From Aliarcobacter trophiarum LMG 25534 (lineage in GTDB: Bacteria; Campylobacterota; Campylobacteria; Campylobacterales; Arcobacteraceae), in the NCBI RefSeq assembly GCF_003355515.1, contig NZ_CP031367.1, positions 992,001 through 1,056,000 of the forward strand: a stretch of DNA of 64,000 nt, read 5' to 3'. Made by a program: the position numbers and the translations under genes. Positions 1-11,499 of this stretch are shown here, piece by piece. Positions within the stretch are counted from its first letter, which is position 1; each line of letters opens with the position of its first letter. Below the pieces are notes generated by a model. It was not told where the DNA came from and did no database searches. It saw only the letters and a program-made list of their open reading frames with translations.

Positions 1-1500
1 AAATTAAAAATGAAAATTGCTACAAATAATATAGAATTAAAATTATCAAAGCTATCGATTTTTGATGAAATATCTTTCGATTTATCAAATATAATTTTAA
101 ATGATCTCCTACTAGAAGATAAAAATAACAACTTCTCAATTAGTTCTAAAAGTAGTAAACTAAAAGTAAATAACTTTTTATTGGATAAACAAAACAATAT
201 TTCTATAGATAAAAGTGAACTGTATGATACAAATGTTAATTTTTTTGATACAAATAGCTCTTTTGATATAAGTACAAAAAATACAAACTTAAAAATATCA
301 AACTTTAATCTAAAAAAAGATTCAATAATCTTTGGTCAAATCTTATTAAAAGAGCCTAAAATAGATATTTTAAATGTAGCTAGTAAACTCAAAATAGAAG
401 CTAAAAATATAGATCTTGACCTAAGAAAATTAATTAGCAAAAATAGTTTTTTTAAAATTGAAAAAACAAATTTAAATAATCCACATATCTCTATAGTTTT
501 AGCAAAAACTACTCAAAAAAATGGTGAGATAAAAGAGAAAGAAGAGCAAGAAGAGATTAATAATAGAAAAAAAACGAGATTTAATCTAGGACCTATTAAT
601 ATAAACAATATGACTTTAGATTTTGAAGATAAAAATCTAGCAATTCCTTTTAAAACAACAATTTCAAAATTAAAAGGTGAAATATCAGAAATAAAAAATA
701 AAAATAAAAGTAGTTCAGAACTTGAAATAAATGGTATTGTAGATGAATATGGAGTTGCTAAAATAACAGGTATAGTAAATCCAAATAATATAAAAATTCT
801 AACTGATATAAATATGAAGTTTAATAATATCTCTATGAAGAATTTTACACCATATACTGCAAAATTTGTTGGTAGAACAATAAAAGATGGAAAATTGGAA
901 CTTGATTTAAACTACAATATTAGCCAATCTAATTTAAAAGCAAAAAATAATATTGTAATTAAAAAGCTAGTTTTAGGTGATAAGGTGGAAGACCCTGAAG
1001 CTATCTCTTTGCCTTTAGATTTAGCAATTACTCTTCTTGAAGATAGTTCAAAAACAATTGATATTAATCTTCCTGTTTCTGGGAATGTTGATGACCCACA
1101 ATTCTCTATTGCAGCAATAGTTTGGAAAGCATTTATAAATCTTATTACAAAAGCAATTACAGCACCATTCTCACTTATTGGAAGTTTATTTAATTTTAGT
1201 GAAGATGAGATAAATAGTGTAGATTTTAATTTAAAAGAGAGTGAGATAACTCCTGTTCAAAAAGAGACTTTAGATAAAATAGCAATTATTTTAAAAAGTA
1301 AAAAAGAGTTTGCAATTAGTTTTTCTCCATCATTTGATGAGAAAAATGAAAAAGAGGCAATTGCTAAACAAAGAGCTTTAAATATTGAACAATATCTTTT
1401 AAATGATAAATCAATAGACAAAAAACAGGTTATTTTGGAAAAAGATATTAAAAAATCATCCCCAATTATTGAGCTAAATTTAAAAGCAATAAAACAGTGA
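1..1500 (+). CDS. DUF748 (AsmA-clan) envelope protein, 5' end outside window
   Basis: The reading frame is open from base 1 and the first ATG is at base 10, with no stop or convincing ribosome site before it, so this is probably the C-terminal part of a longer gene. The 496 visible residues are rich in beta-strand-like alternation. They contain a central stretch typical of DUF748 (an NNMTLDFED-like segment near residue 200) and an amphipathic hydrophobic segment near residues 375-397. The C-terminus, a K/E-rich helical region, resembles the end of DUF748 proteins. AsmA-clan proteins are thought to act in the periplasm in lipid transport or outer-membrane homeostasis; this role is inferred from family. 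A second, YhdP-like member lies at 5143-8040. Confidence 0.7.
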   Translation, partial: KLKMKIATNNIELKLSKLSIFDEISFDLSNIILNDLLLEDKNNNFSISSKSSKLKVNNFLLDKQNNISIDKSELYDTNVNFFDTNSSFDISTKNTNLKISNFNLKKDSIIFGQILLKEPKIDILNVASKLKIEAKNIDLDLRKLISKNSFFKIEKTNLNNPHISIVLAKTTQKNGEIKEKEEQEEINNRKKTRFNLGPININNMTLDFEDKNLAIPFKTTISKLKGEISEIKNKNKSSSELEINGIVDEYGVAKITGIVNPNNIKILTDINMKFNNISMKNFTPYTAKFVGRTIKDGKLELDLNYNISQSNLKAKNNIVIKKLVLGDKVEDPEAISLPLDLAITLLEDSSKTIDINLPVSGNVDDPQFSIAAIVWKAFINLITKAITAPFSLIGSLFNFSEDEINSVDFNLKESEITPVQKETLDKIAIILKSKKEFAISFSPSFDEKNEKEAIAKQRALNIEQYLLNDKSIDKKQVILEKDIKKSSPIIELNLKAIKQ

Positions 1501-1571
1501 TTTAAAAGCTAAAATTAAGTCAATATGGTTTATATTTCTAGCCATAAATAAATTTAAATTAAAGGAAAAAT

Positions 1572-2882
1572 TTGGATTCCGATATACAGTCCTATGTTAT
1601 GCTTTTTACCGCACTTATCTTAGTGCTAATGAATGGATTTTTCGTTCTGTCAGAATTTGCTATTGTAAAAGTCAGGCGAACAAAACTTGAGGAATTTGTA
1701 AAACAAGGCAAAAAAAGTGCCTCTTTGGCATTAAAGATGTCAAACTCTCTTGATACTTATTTAAGTGCAACTCAACTTGGAATTACTTTTTCATCTTTAG
1801 CTTTAGGTTGGATTGGAGAACCCGCTCTTGCTAGATTAATTGAGTCAAATGTATCTTTTTTTGAGAATAATCCCGTATTGCTTCATACAATAAGCTTTAC
1901 TATTGCCTTTTCAATTGTTACATTTTTGCATGTTGTTTTTGGTGAGATTGTTCCAAAATCTATAGCTATTGCAAAAGCTGAAGTTATGGTTTTATATATA
2001 GCTCGTCCTTTATATCTATTTTGGTTAGTTTTCTATCCACTTATTAGGTTTTTTGATATTGTTGCTGCTTCTGTTCTTAAAGGATTGGGAGTTAAGGCTG
2101 CAACAGAGCACGAATTAGCTCATTCAGAAGAAGAGCTTAGAATTATTGTAAATGAGAGCTTTAAAGGCGGGCATATTGATTCAGTTGAAAGTGAAATAAT
2201 CAAAAATGCAGTTGATTTTTCAGAAACTGTTGCAAAAGAGATTATGACACCACGTAAAGATATGATGTGCTTAAACTCTGAAAAAAGTTTTGAAGAGAAT
2301 ATTCAAAGAGTTACATCAACAAAGCATACAAGATATCCATATTGCCATGGAGGAAAAGATAATATTGTAGGTATGGTTCATACTAGAGATTTATTAAATA
2401 ATGCTCTTGAAAATAAAGAGATTGATATTTCAAAACTTGTAAGACCAATTATTATGGTGCCTGAAAACACTTCAATATCTGCAATTCTAACAAGAATGAA
2501 TAAAAGTCGAATACATTTAGCATTAGTTGTTGATGAGTATGGAGGGACTTCAGGTCTTATTACTTTAGATGATATTATTGAAGAGATTATTGGTGAAACA
2601 AGAGATGAACATGACCCAAAAAATGAAACTATTAAAAAAATAGATGAAAATAGTTATGAACTAGATGGAATGGTTAATATTGAAAAAGTTGAAGAGATTT
2701 TAAATATAACTTTTGAAGAACCTGAAACATCTGTAACAATTGGAGGAAGAGTTTTTAATCTAATAGGAAGATTGCCATTTGAGGGTGAACTAATAGAAGA
2801 CAAAGATTGTACTTACAAAATTCTAGAAGTAGGAAGTAATCGTATAAAAAGAATATTATGCGAAAAAAAGATTCAAGAGTAG
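1572..2882 (+). CDS. Hemolysin-type CNNM/CBS/CorC-HlyC membrane protein
   Basis: Starts at TTG 1572, six bases after an AAAGGA-type ribosome site. The protein has 436 residues. An N-terminal CNNM (DUF21) membrane domain of about four helices covers roughly residues 8-190, followed by a CBS pair (about 215-340) with the VVDEYGGTSGLITLDDI signature, and a C-terminal CorC/HlyC transporter-associated domain. Family members are linked to Mg2+/Co2+ efflux or general divalent-cation homeostasis, but 'hemolysin' is a historical label and haemolytic activity should not be assumed. It converges with mutS2, with only 13 bases between the stops. Confidence 0.85.
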   Translation: MDSDIQSYVMLFTALILVLMNGFFVLSEFAIVKVRRTKLEEFVKQGKKSASLALKMSNSLDTYLSATQLGITFSSLALGWIGEPALARLIESNVSFFENNPVLLHTISFTIAFSIVTFLHVVFGEIVPKSIAIAKAEVMVLYIARPLYLFWLVFYPLIRFFDIVAASVLKGLGVKAATEHELAHSEEELRIIVNESFKGGHIDSVESEIIKNAVDFSETVAKEIMTPRKDMMCLNSEKSFEENIQRVTSTKHTRYPYCHGGKDNIVGMVHTRDLLNNALENKEIDISKLVRPIIMVPENTSISAILTRMNKSRIHLALVVDEYGGTSGLITLDDIIEEIIGETRDEHDPKNETIKKIDENSYELDGMVNIEKVEEILNITFEEPETSVTIGGRVFNLIGRLPFEGELIEDKDCTYKILEVGSNRIKRILCEKKIQE

Positions 2883-2894
2883 TAAATCAATAGA

Positions 2895-2916
2895 GCTAAA
2901 GTTTTATAACTTTAGC
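2895..2916. terminator. Hairpin between convergent genes
   Basis: A 9-bp inverted repeat, GCTAAAGTT-TTAT-AACTTTAGC, lies between the CorC/HlyC gene and mutS2 and overlaps the mutS2 stop codon. It lacks a strong T tract in either direction, so termination is inferred from position and symmetry. Confidence 0.45.
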
Positions 2917-5097
2917 CCCAAATCCACCACTACTTGGATGTGCATCTTCAAAGTTTTTTACTCTAGGATGCTTTTTTAAGAACTCTTTTACTGCAAACGC
3001 AAGTTTTCCTGTACCAATTCCGTGATAAACCAAAACCTCTTCAAATCCAGCAAGTAGTGCATCACTTAAAAATTTATCAAGATTTTCAATAGCCTCTTCT
3101 GCTCTTTGACCATGTAAATCAAGCTTTATATTTCCAGTTTCTGGTTTTTGTATAGTTACAACTGCTTTTTTTGTAGGTATTTTTGGTGGAGGATTTCCAC
3201 TTCTACTTAAATCACTAAGCATAACTTGAACTTTCATTCCCATATCATTTTCAATAAAAGCTTTAGCTCCTTTTATTGAAACAATAGCTCCTTTGGTATT
3301 TCTATATTTTACCCTATCCCCAACTTTTAACTCCACTTTTTCTTGAACTTTTTCAACTTCTATCTCTTTTGCCATTTTATGTGAAATATTTAAGTGTTGA
3401 TGAGATTGACTAACTAGCTTAGCTTTTATAGCTCTTTTTGCTTCATCTCTTGCATCTTTATACTCTTTATGAAGCTTTGATTTTTCGCTATAAATATGTA
3501 AATCTAAACTCTCTTTTTGCTCTTTTAAATTGTTTGTTAATCTTTTATAGTTCTCTATTTCGCTATCTAAAATTGCTATCTTCTGTTTATAATCTCTTTC
3601 TAATTCACTACTTCTTTCTATTAACTCATTTAATCTATCTTTATCTTCTCCATAAACCTCTTTTGCTCTTTTTACAACACCAGCTGGAATTTTATATCTC
3701 AAAGCTGTTTCAAAAGCATAAGATCTTCCAATAGTACCTTGCAAAAATTCATAAGTTGGTCTTTGATTCTCTTCATCATAAAGTGCTGCTATTAACTCAA
3801 CATTTGGGTTTGAAGCCATTAATGCTGCCAATCTTTTGTGGTGTGTTGTGATTATAATTTTTATATCATTTTTAATTAAATCTTCAATAATTACCTTAAA
3901 TAAGCTAGAAGCTTCATCTGAATCAGTTCCTAACTCTATCTCATCAACTCCAACTATTGCATTTTTAACCTCAAAAAGTTTAGAAAATTCTAACATTCTT
4001 CCAGCAAAAGTTGAAATGTCATTTTTTACACTTTGTGGGTCATCTAAAACTGCATTTATAGATTTAAAGTTACTTACAACTGTACTTTTATGAGTATTAT
4101 AAGGAATAAGATATTTTGATAAAAAAATCGCACTTAAAATTGATTTTAACATCATTGTTTTTCCACCAGCATTAACTCCTGTTATCATAATAACACTTTT
4201 TGAAAAGTCAATAGTTATCGGTTTTGGATTGCTTAAAGCTGGATGACAAAAATCAACAAGTCTATTTTCATCTTTTTTTGATGGCAAAATAAAGTTTTTG
4301 TCCCCTATTTTTGCAAAGAATACCCTAGCTTGATAGTGATCAAATCTATCAAACTCTTTATTTATAAACTTCAGAAATAGAAGATTTTTCTCAAAAATAT
4401 GAGAAATTTCTTTACAAAGTTTAAATAAAATCTCCTCTTGTCTATTTTTTAAATCACTCTGTTTCTCTTTTAAATCACTAACACTATGAGGAACTACATA
4501 AAAAAATCCTGAATTGGATCTTTCAATTACACTTCCACTAAGAGTATGATTAAATCCACCACGAACAAGTAAACACTCTTCTTGATTTATAAAATGAACC
4601 TGCATATCAACTAAATATGGTTTTATTTTTGAAGAGTTTATAAGTTTAAAGAGACTATGTTTTATCTCTTCTTTATTTTTATAAATTGCTTGTTTAATAT
4701 TGTCATAATCCTCATTTATGCCCTCTTTTAGATTTGCTTTATCATCAAAATATTCACAAATCTTTAAAATATCAGCTGGAATTATAATTTTATCTATCCA
4801 TTCAAAAAGTTTTCCTTCAAAATTGAACTTTTTTAAATATAAAAAATAGTTTATTATCTTTATAAATTCATAAATTTCATAAACTCTTAAAACACCCTGC
4901 TTTTGAATATGCACAAGTTGTGTATCAAGATTTTGTATGTTTAATGGTTGATTTATATTGTAGTTTGAAAGTTCACTTATGATTTTATAGTGAATATTTA
5001 TATCACCCTCTAAAATTATAGATTTTTCTCTTGCAAAAAGTTTTGAAAAGTTTGCTATATAATCGCTTAAGTCTAGTTTTTTTATTAAATTTTCCAT
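2896..5097 (-). CDS. mutS2: MutS2 family ATPase/endonuclease
   Basis: 733 residues. The ATPase core has a Walker A at residues 307-314 (GVNAGGKT), a DDPQS segment and a GVDEIELGTD Walker B. It is followed by a helical clamp/coiled coil, a KOW-like basic region, and a C-terminal Smr domain (about 657-733) with LDLHGQR and HGIGTGKL motifs. MutS2 proteins act on recombination intermediates and, in some bacteria, rescue collided ribosomes; they are not part of canonical mismatch repair. The N-terminal MutS mismatch-recognition domain is absent, as expected. It starts at ATG 5097 and stands alone on its strand, with the YhdP-like gene 45 bases upstream in the same direction. Confidence 0.93.
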   Translation of the reverse strand: MENLIKKLDLSDYIANFSKLFAREKSIILEGDINIHYKIISELSNYNINQPLNIQNLDTQLVHIQKQGVLRVYEIYEFIKIINYFLYLKKFNFEGKLFEWIDKIIIPADILKICEYFDDKANLKEGINEDYDNIKQAIYKNKEEIKHSLFKLINSSKIKPYLVDMQVHFINQEECLLVRGGFNHTLSGSVIERSNSGFFYVVPHSVSDLKEKQSDLKNRQEEILFKLCKEISHIFEKNLLFLKFINKEFDRFDHYQARVFFAKIGDKNFILPSKKDENRLVDFCHPALSNPKPITIDFSKSVIMITGVNAGGKTMMLKSILSAIFLSKYLIPYNTHKSTVVSNFKSINAVLDDPQSVKNDISTFAGRMLEFSKLFEVKNAIVGVDEIELGTDSDEASSLFKVIIEDLIKNDIKIIITTHHKRLAALMASNPNVELIAALYDEENQRPTYEFLQGTIGRSYAFETALRYKIPAGVVKRAKEVYGEDKDRLNELIERSSELERDYKQKIAILDSEIENYKRLTNNLKEQKESLDLHIYSEKSKLHKEYKDARDEAKRAIKAKLVSQSHQHLNISHKMAKEIEVEKVQEKVELKVGDRVKYRNTKGAIVSIKGAKAFIENDMGMKVQVMLSDLSRSGNPPPKIPTKKAVVTIQKPETGNIKLDLHGQRAEEAIENLDKFLSDALLAGFEEVLVYHGIGTGKLAFAVKEFLKKHPRVKNFEDAHPSSGGFGAKVIKL

Positions 5098-5142
5098 AGC
5101 AAAAATTATATCAAAATAGCTATAAGGATTTTATGAAAAATT

Positions 5143-8040
5143 CTACTTTTCATCACCTGTTTGATTTACTTTATTAAAATTATCTATTAAATTTGAAGGA
5201 GTAGTGAATACTCTTTTAAATATATTCAAAGGTGCATTAAAACCATCTTTAAAGAGATTTGTAGTAATTACTGGATCATTTAAATCTCCAGTTAATTGAA
5301 TTTGTGTTTCAACTCTTTTTTCATCTCCTAATAAAATATAATTTACTATTGGAATATATTCAAATATAGATGAGTAGGTCTTTAGAAATATTAGATTTAA
5401 TTTTACATTTAACTCTTTATTACCTAAATCTAATACTCCTTCTCCTTCAAAATCCATACCATTTCCAACTGTTTGCAAATCTTTTATATTAATTACATTT
5501 TTATCACTATCATAATCAAACTCAACTACACCCTCTTTTATCTTATAAATTCCCAACTTATTTAGACCAAAAACAGCAGGAATTGCTAAAAGAGGATTTA
5601 TAAAAGCTGGTGAACTTTCAATAAAAAACATAATATTATTTAAAACACTCACATTTTTTAGACTACTATCTTCTACTAGTAATTTTCCTTTTATGCTTTT
5701 TGTAGTTCCATTTGCATAAAGATTTATACTCCCTCCATCTAAAATATTACTATTTGCAAAGGAGTTTATAAATTTTTCATTTAGTTTTGCTATATAAATA
5801 TCTATATTTTCTCCTATATTTGTAAAACTTACTTTACTATCTTCAAACTCTAAATAGAAGAATTTTCTATCTTTATTGATATTTAACTCATAAAAATCTG
5901 CTAAAATTTTGTTTCTATTATCTATAACTATATTTGATTTTGTTCCTATAATACCTATATTTTCAGTATTCTCATGTATATTAATATATTTTGTATCATA
6001 ATATATATCATAACCATCTAATTTTATAGTTATTTGTCCATCTTTAACTCTTAAAAAAATATCATCCGTTTTTGTATTTATATCCAAAATATTGTTTTTA
6101 TATTTTCCTACAATATTTAACTCTTTTAGCTCTTGATTATCTTTTTTTATAGGTATATTTAAATCAGATAAAGTTGCATTAAAAGATATTAAATCTTTTT
6201 TTATAAATAAATCGGCAACTTTTATTTTATACTCTTCTTCATCGATAAACAATTTACAATTTTTCAAATCAATATTTGCATCAAAATCAAGCTTACTATT
6301 TTTAGTTAGATTACTATCAAAATATATCTCATATCCATCTAAAAATAGCGCTATATTATCTCTTAAATTCAATTTTATAGAGTTGTCTTGAGAAGAGATT
6401 TCTGTTCCTTCTTTATCAATGCTTCCATAAAATTCTAAACTATTTACATCTTTATTCTCTTTTTTTATAATGCTTGAAAAGCCACCAACAAAACCTTTAA
6501 AATCAATTTTATCCTTATCTATAATTTTTAAAGATATATTTCCATTTTTTATACTATTTTGTTTTAAAATATCTGAGTAGTTATATATTTTTGAAATATC
6601 ACCTATATCTATAGTTAAAAACTTATCATATTTTATAGTTGTACTTAAATCTTTTAATAAAATATCTACATTTTTACTAAAATCCATAAGAATAAAACTA
6701 TTTTTATTGTTAATATCTAAAACTTTTGAGCCATTATTATCTTTTATTAAAACTCTATTTATATATGCATTTCCATCTGCTTTTAGACTATTTAAGTCCA
6801 ATTTTAAATCTGTTTTTGCATCTACAATATCTTGAAAAACAAAACTAGCATCTTTGATATACAACAAATTATTATCTAAAATAACTTTTGCACCATCTGT
6901 TTGAAAATCAAAACCAGAAATTGAAATATTTGATTTTTCTGCTATAAAAACTCCATTATAACCTATAGGCTTATCTTCTGCATAAGGAAAAGATAGAAGA
7001 AGTTTAGCCTCTGTTTCTCCATTTTTTTGCAAAACAGGAACAACTACATTATAAGCCTTTAAAATATCTAAAATATCTCTATCTAAAGAGCTCTTAGTCT
7101 CTATATTTACCAAAACCAAACCACTGTTTTCATCTGCAATATCTTTTATTGTCACAAAACTATTTTTAAGATTTTTCCCTTTATATATTGCATTGATTAA
7201 ATTAAAATGTAAAGTGCTATTTTTGAAATTTACATCAACTCTACTTGTTTCTATCTCATCTAAACTATTTTCAAACCTTATTTTTGCATTTTGAATAAAA
7301 GCTTCACCTTGAAGAGTTTTCTCTATTATCTCATTTTTATTTAAATCAAATTCCCCATAAAACCAATCTAATTTGAAATCTCCTCTTACATTATCATACA
7401 TCCAAGAGTTTGCAATATCTGGTAAATCAAGATATTTTTTTAAGAAATGTATATCTTTAAAGTAGTCACTTTTTATAAAAAATTTAACTACTCCTTTTGA
7501 AATATCAACATTTCCATTAATTATTAAATCTTCATAGTAAATATCACCAAAATATTTTAACTCTTCATAAAAATAGTCAATTCTAGCTTTTCCCTTAAAT
7601 AAAATATTGTAATCTTTTAGGTATAAATTAATAATATCTAGTGAAACCTCTTTGGATAAAACATCTATTTTTGAGTCAAGTAAAAAAAACTTATTTTCGA
7701 CACTTAAAACATCTTCATTAAATACTACTTTAACTACATTATCATTGATTGAAAGTTTTTCTATATTAATATTTTGGAACCATTTTAATACATTTGGTAA
7801 AATCTCTAAATTATTTTTTATATCCTCTATTGAACTATTTGTCGACTTTTTTTCTGATTTATATTCAATATTTTTAATATCCAAAATCAGTTTTTTATCC
7901 AATTTGATATAGAATTGCGAAATTTTAAAATTTAATAACTGAAAAGAGCTTATTTTGATACCTGAAAATAGAAGAGAAAATATCAACAATAAAATAGATG
8001 ATAAGAGTAACAATACAAAAATTCTAATTTTTTTTAACAC
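5143..8040 (-). CDS. YhdP/AsmA-like large envelope protein
   Basis: 965 residues beginning at GTG 8040, with an AAGGGA ribosome site ten bases upstream. An N-terminal membrane anchor (about residues 5-28) is followed by a very long beta-rich body, as in DUF3971/YhdP and other AsmA-like bridge proteins. The C-terminal AsmA-like region (about residues 780-930) contains the LDLGNKELNVKLNL-type segment. E. coli YhdP is implicated in phospholipid movement to the outer membrane; an equivalent role here is inference. Its first 86 bases overlap, in the opposite direction, the start of mltG, so the two genes must have intertwined 5' regions. Confidence 0.75.
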   Translation of the reverse strand: MLKKIRIFVLLLLSSILLLIFSLLFSGIKISSFQLLNFKISQFYIKLDKKLILDIKNIEYKSEKKSTNSSIEDIKNNLEILPNVLKWFQNINIEKLSINDNVVKVVFNEDVLSVENKFFLLDSKIDVLSKEVSLDIINLYLKDYNILFKGKARIDYFYEELKYFGDIYYEDLIINGNVDISKGVVKFFIKSDYFKDIHFLKKYLDLPDIANSWMYDNVRGDFKLDWFYGEFDLNKNEIIEKTLQGEAFIQNAKIRFENSLDEIETSRVDVNFKNSTLHFNLINAIYKGKNLKNSFVTIKDIADENSGLVLVNIETKSSLDRDILDILKAYNVVVPVLQKNGETEAKLLLSFPYAEDKPIGYNGVFIAEKSNISISGFDFQTDGAKVILDNNLLYIKDASFVFQDIVDAKTDLKLDLNSLKADGNAYINRVLIKDNNGSKVLDINNKNSFILMDFSKNVDILLKDLSTTIKYDKFLTIDIGDISKIYNYSDILKQNSIKNGNISLKIIDKDKIDFKGFVGGFSSIIKKENKDVNSLEFYGSIDKEGTEISSQDNSIKLNLRDNIALFLDGYEIYFDSNLTKNSKLDFDANIDLKNCKLFIDEEEYKIKVADLFIKKDLISFNATLSDLNIPIKKDNQELKELNIVGKYKNNILDINTKTDDIFLRVKDGQITIKLDGYDIYYDTKYINIHENTENIGIIGTKSNIVIDNRNKILADFYELNINKDRKFFYLEFEDSKVSFTNIGENIDIYIAKLNEKFINSFANSNILDGGSINLYANGTTKSIKGKLLVEDSSLKNVSVLNNIMFFIESSPAFINPLLAIPAVFGLNKLGIYKIKEGVVEFDYDSDKNVINIKDLQTVGNGMDFEGEGVLDLGNKELNVKLNLIFLKTYSSIFEYIPIVNYILLGDEKRVETQIQLTGDLNDPVITTNLFKDGFNAPLNIFKRVFTTPSNLIDNFNKVNQTGDEK

Positions 8041-9082
8041 TTTATATTTATCCCTTATCTTTTGTATTGTTGTGCTTTATTATTTAAATTTACCAGTAGT
8101 TACAAATAAAATATTATTTATTCCCAAAGGTAGTACAACTAGTATTGTATCACACCTAAACAAAAATGGTTATGAAATGAATATAATTGATGAGGTTATT
8201 TTAAAATCTGGTGGTTTTATTCAAAGTGGTTGGATTGATGTTGAACAAACAAAATTAACTAAAATGGATTTTTTAATAAAACTTCTTACATCAAAGGCTG
8301 CTTTAAAAACAGTTACTTTAATTCCTGGTGAAACTTCACACTTTTTCTTAAAAAAAATTTCAACAGAATTTGCTTTAGATGAGAATAGACTTCAAAAAAT
8401 TTACAATGAACACTCTTATAAACTAGATGGAAATATTTTAGCAGATAGCTACTCTTTACCAGTTGGAATGAGCGAGGAGTATATATTATTTTATCTATTT
8501 TCTCAAACAAACAAAAAATATGAAGAGTTCTCTAAAAAAATATTTGGACAATATGACAAAGAGAAATGGTATAGATATATAACTTTAGCTTCAGTTATAC
8601 AAAAAGAAGCAGCAACAATAAATGAGATGCCAATAGTTGCCAGTGTAATTCACAATAGACTTAAAAAAAATATGGCACTTCAAATGGATGGAACACTAAA
8701 CTATGGAAAATACTCAAACAGTGTTGTAACTGCTGATAGAATAAGAAATGATGAGAGTTCTTACAATACTTACAAAAATAGAGGTTTACCAAAAGATCCT
8801 GTTTGTGCGGTTAGTTTAGATTCAATAAAAGCTGCAATTTTTCCTGTAAAAAGTAACTATTTATATTTTGTAAGAGACAATAAAACAGGGCTCCATAAAT
8901 TTTCAAATGATTATGAAACACATCAAAATAATATAAATGCGAATGTAGGAGTGGCAAAAACTTATACAAAAGTAAATGATAAACCAAGTGATATAGATAA
9001 TGAAGCTATGGATATTATGAAAAATGATATTTCAAATCAAAAGGCACCTTCAATAAAAGATTTATTTAATAGTGTAAATTAA
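7955..9082 (+). CDS. mltG: Endolytic peptidoglycan transglycosylase MltG
   Basis: 375 residues. A single N-terminal membrane helix (about residues 23-44) is followed by a LysM-like region (IPKGSTTS) and a YceG/MltG domain. The catalytic glutamate lies in the QKEAATINEMP motif (E218). MltG cleaves nascent glycan strands at the inner membrane and sets strand length. The start is uncertain: TTG 7955 is the only standard start that keeps a cytoplasmic tail and the whole helix, and it has a weak AAAAGAG ribosome-site candidate. That choice makes the gene overlap the divergent AsmA-like gene by 86 bp. The next in-frame start, a GTG inside the helix, would destroy the anchor. Confidence 0.88.
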   Translation: MIPENRRENINNKIDDKSNNTKILIFFNTLYLSLIFCIVVLYYLNLPVVTNKILFIPKGSTTSIVSHLNKNGYEMNIIDEVILKSGGFIQSGWIDVEQTKLTKMDFLIKLLTSKAALKTVTLIPGETSHFFLKKISTEFALDENRLQKIYNEHSYKLDGNILADSYSLPVGMSEEYILFYLFSQTNKKYEEFSKKIFGQYDKEKWYRYITLASVIQKEAATINEMPIVASVIHNRLKKNMALQMDGTLNYGKYSNSVVTADRIRNDESSYNTYKNRGLPKDPVCAVSLDSIKAAIFPVKSNYLYFVRDNKTGLHKFSNDYETHQNNINANVGVAKTYTKVNDKPSDIDNEAMDIMKNDISNQKAPSIKDLFNSVN

Positions 9083-9117
9083 GATGTGAATATTTGAAAC
9101 AATCAAATACTCACATC
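9083..9117. terminator. Long hairpin after mltG
   Basis: Immediately after the mltG stop, 15-base arms (GATGTGAATATTTGA and TCAAATACTCACATC) pair with one mismatch around a 5-base AACAA loop. There is no T run after it, so this is an imperfect intrinsic terminator or an RNA-stabilising hairpin. Confidence 0.5.
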
Positions 9118-9160
9118 CTAAAATATAACTAAATTAAATATCTTTAAATATAAATCTAGT

Positions 9161-9166
9161 TACAAT
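9161..9166 (+). promoter_or_regulatory. Candidate -10 box for icd
   Basis: TACAAT lies about 35 bases before the icd start, downstream of the mltG hairpin. Epsilon-proteobacterial sigma-70 promoters often lack a clear -35, and none is obvious here. Confidence 0.35.
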
Positions 9167-9192
9167 CTTGCCATATCAAATTTAAAATTTAG

Positions 9193-11394
<2,202 letters not shown>

Positions 11395-11401
11395 TTTTAA
11401 G

Positions 11402-11433
11402 AGTATGAGAAGATAAATCTTCTCATACTTTTC
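11402..11433 (+). terminator. Intrinsic terminator after icd
   Basis: Twelve-bp stem AGTATGAGAAGA / TCTTCTCATACT with a four-base loop, followed by TTTT, starting eight bases after the icd stop codon. Confidence 0.8.
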
Positions 11434-11499
11434 ACTCTTCAAAAATTCTCTAATCAATAAACAGCTATAATCCATAAAATTTTTAAAAGGTATAATATT

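Noticed and set aside
3438-4093. Plus-strand open frames opposite mutS2
   Set aside because: They mirror the coding frame of mutS2, have low-complexity L/Y/F-rich translations and no ribosome site.
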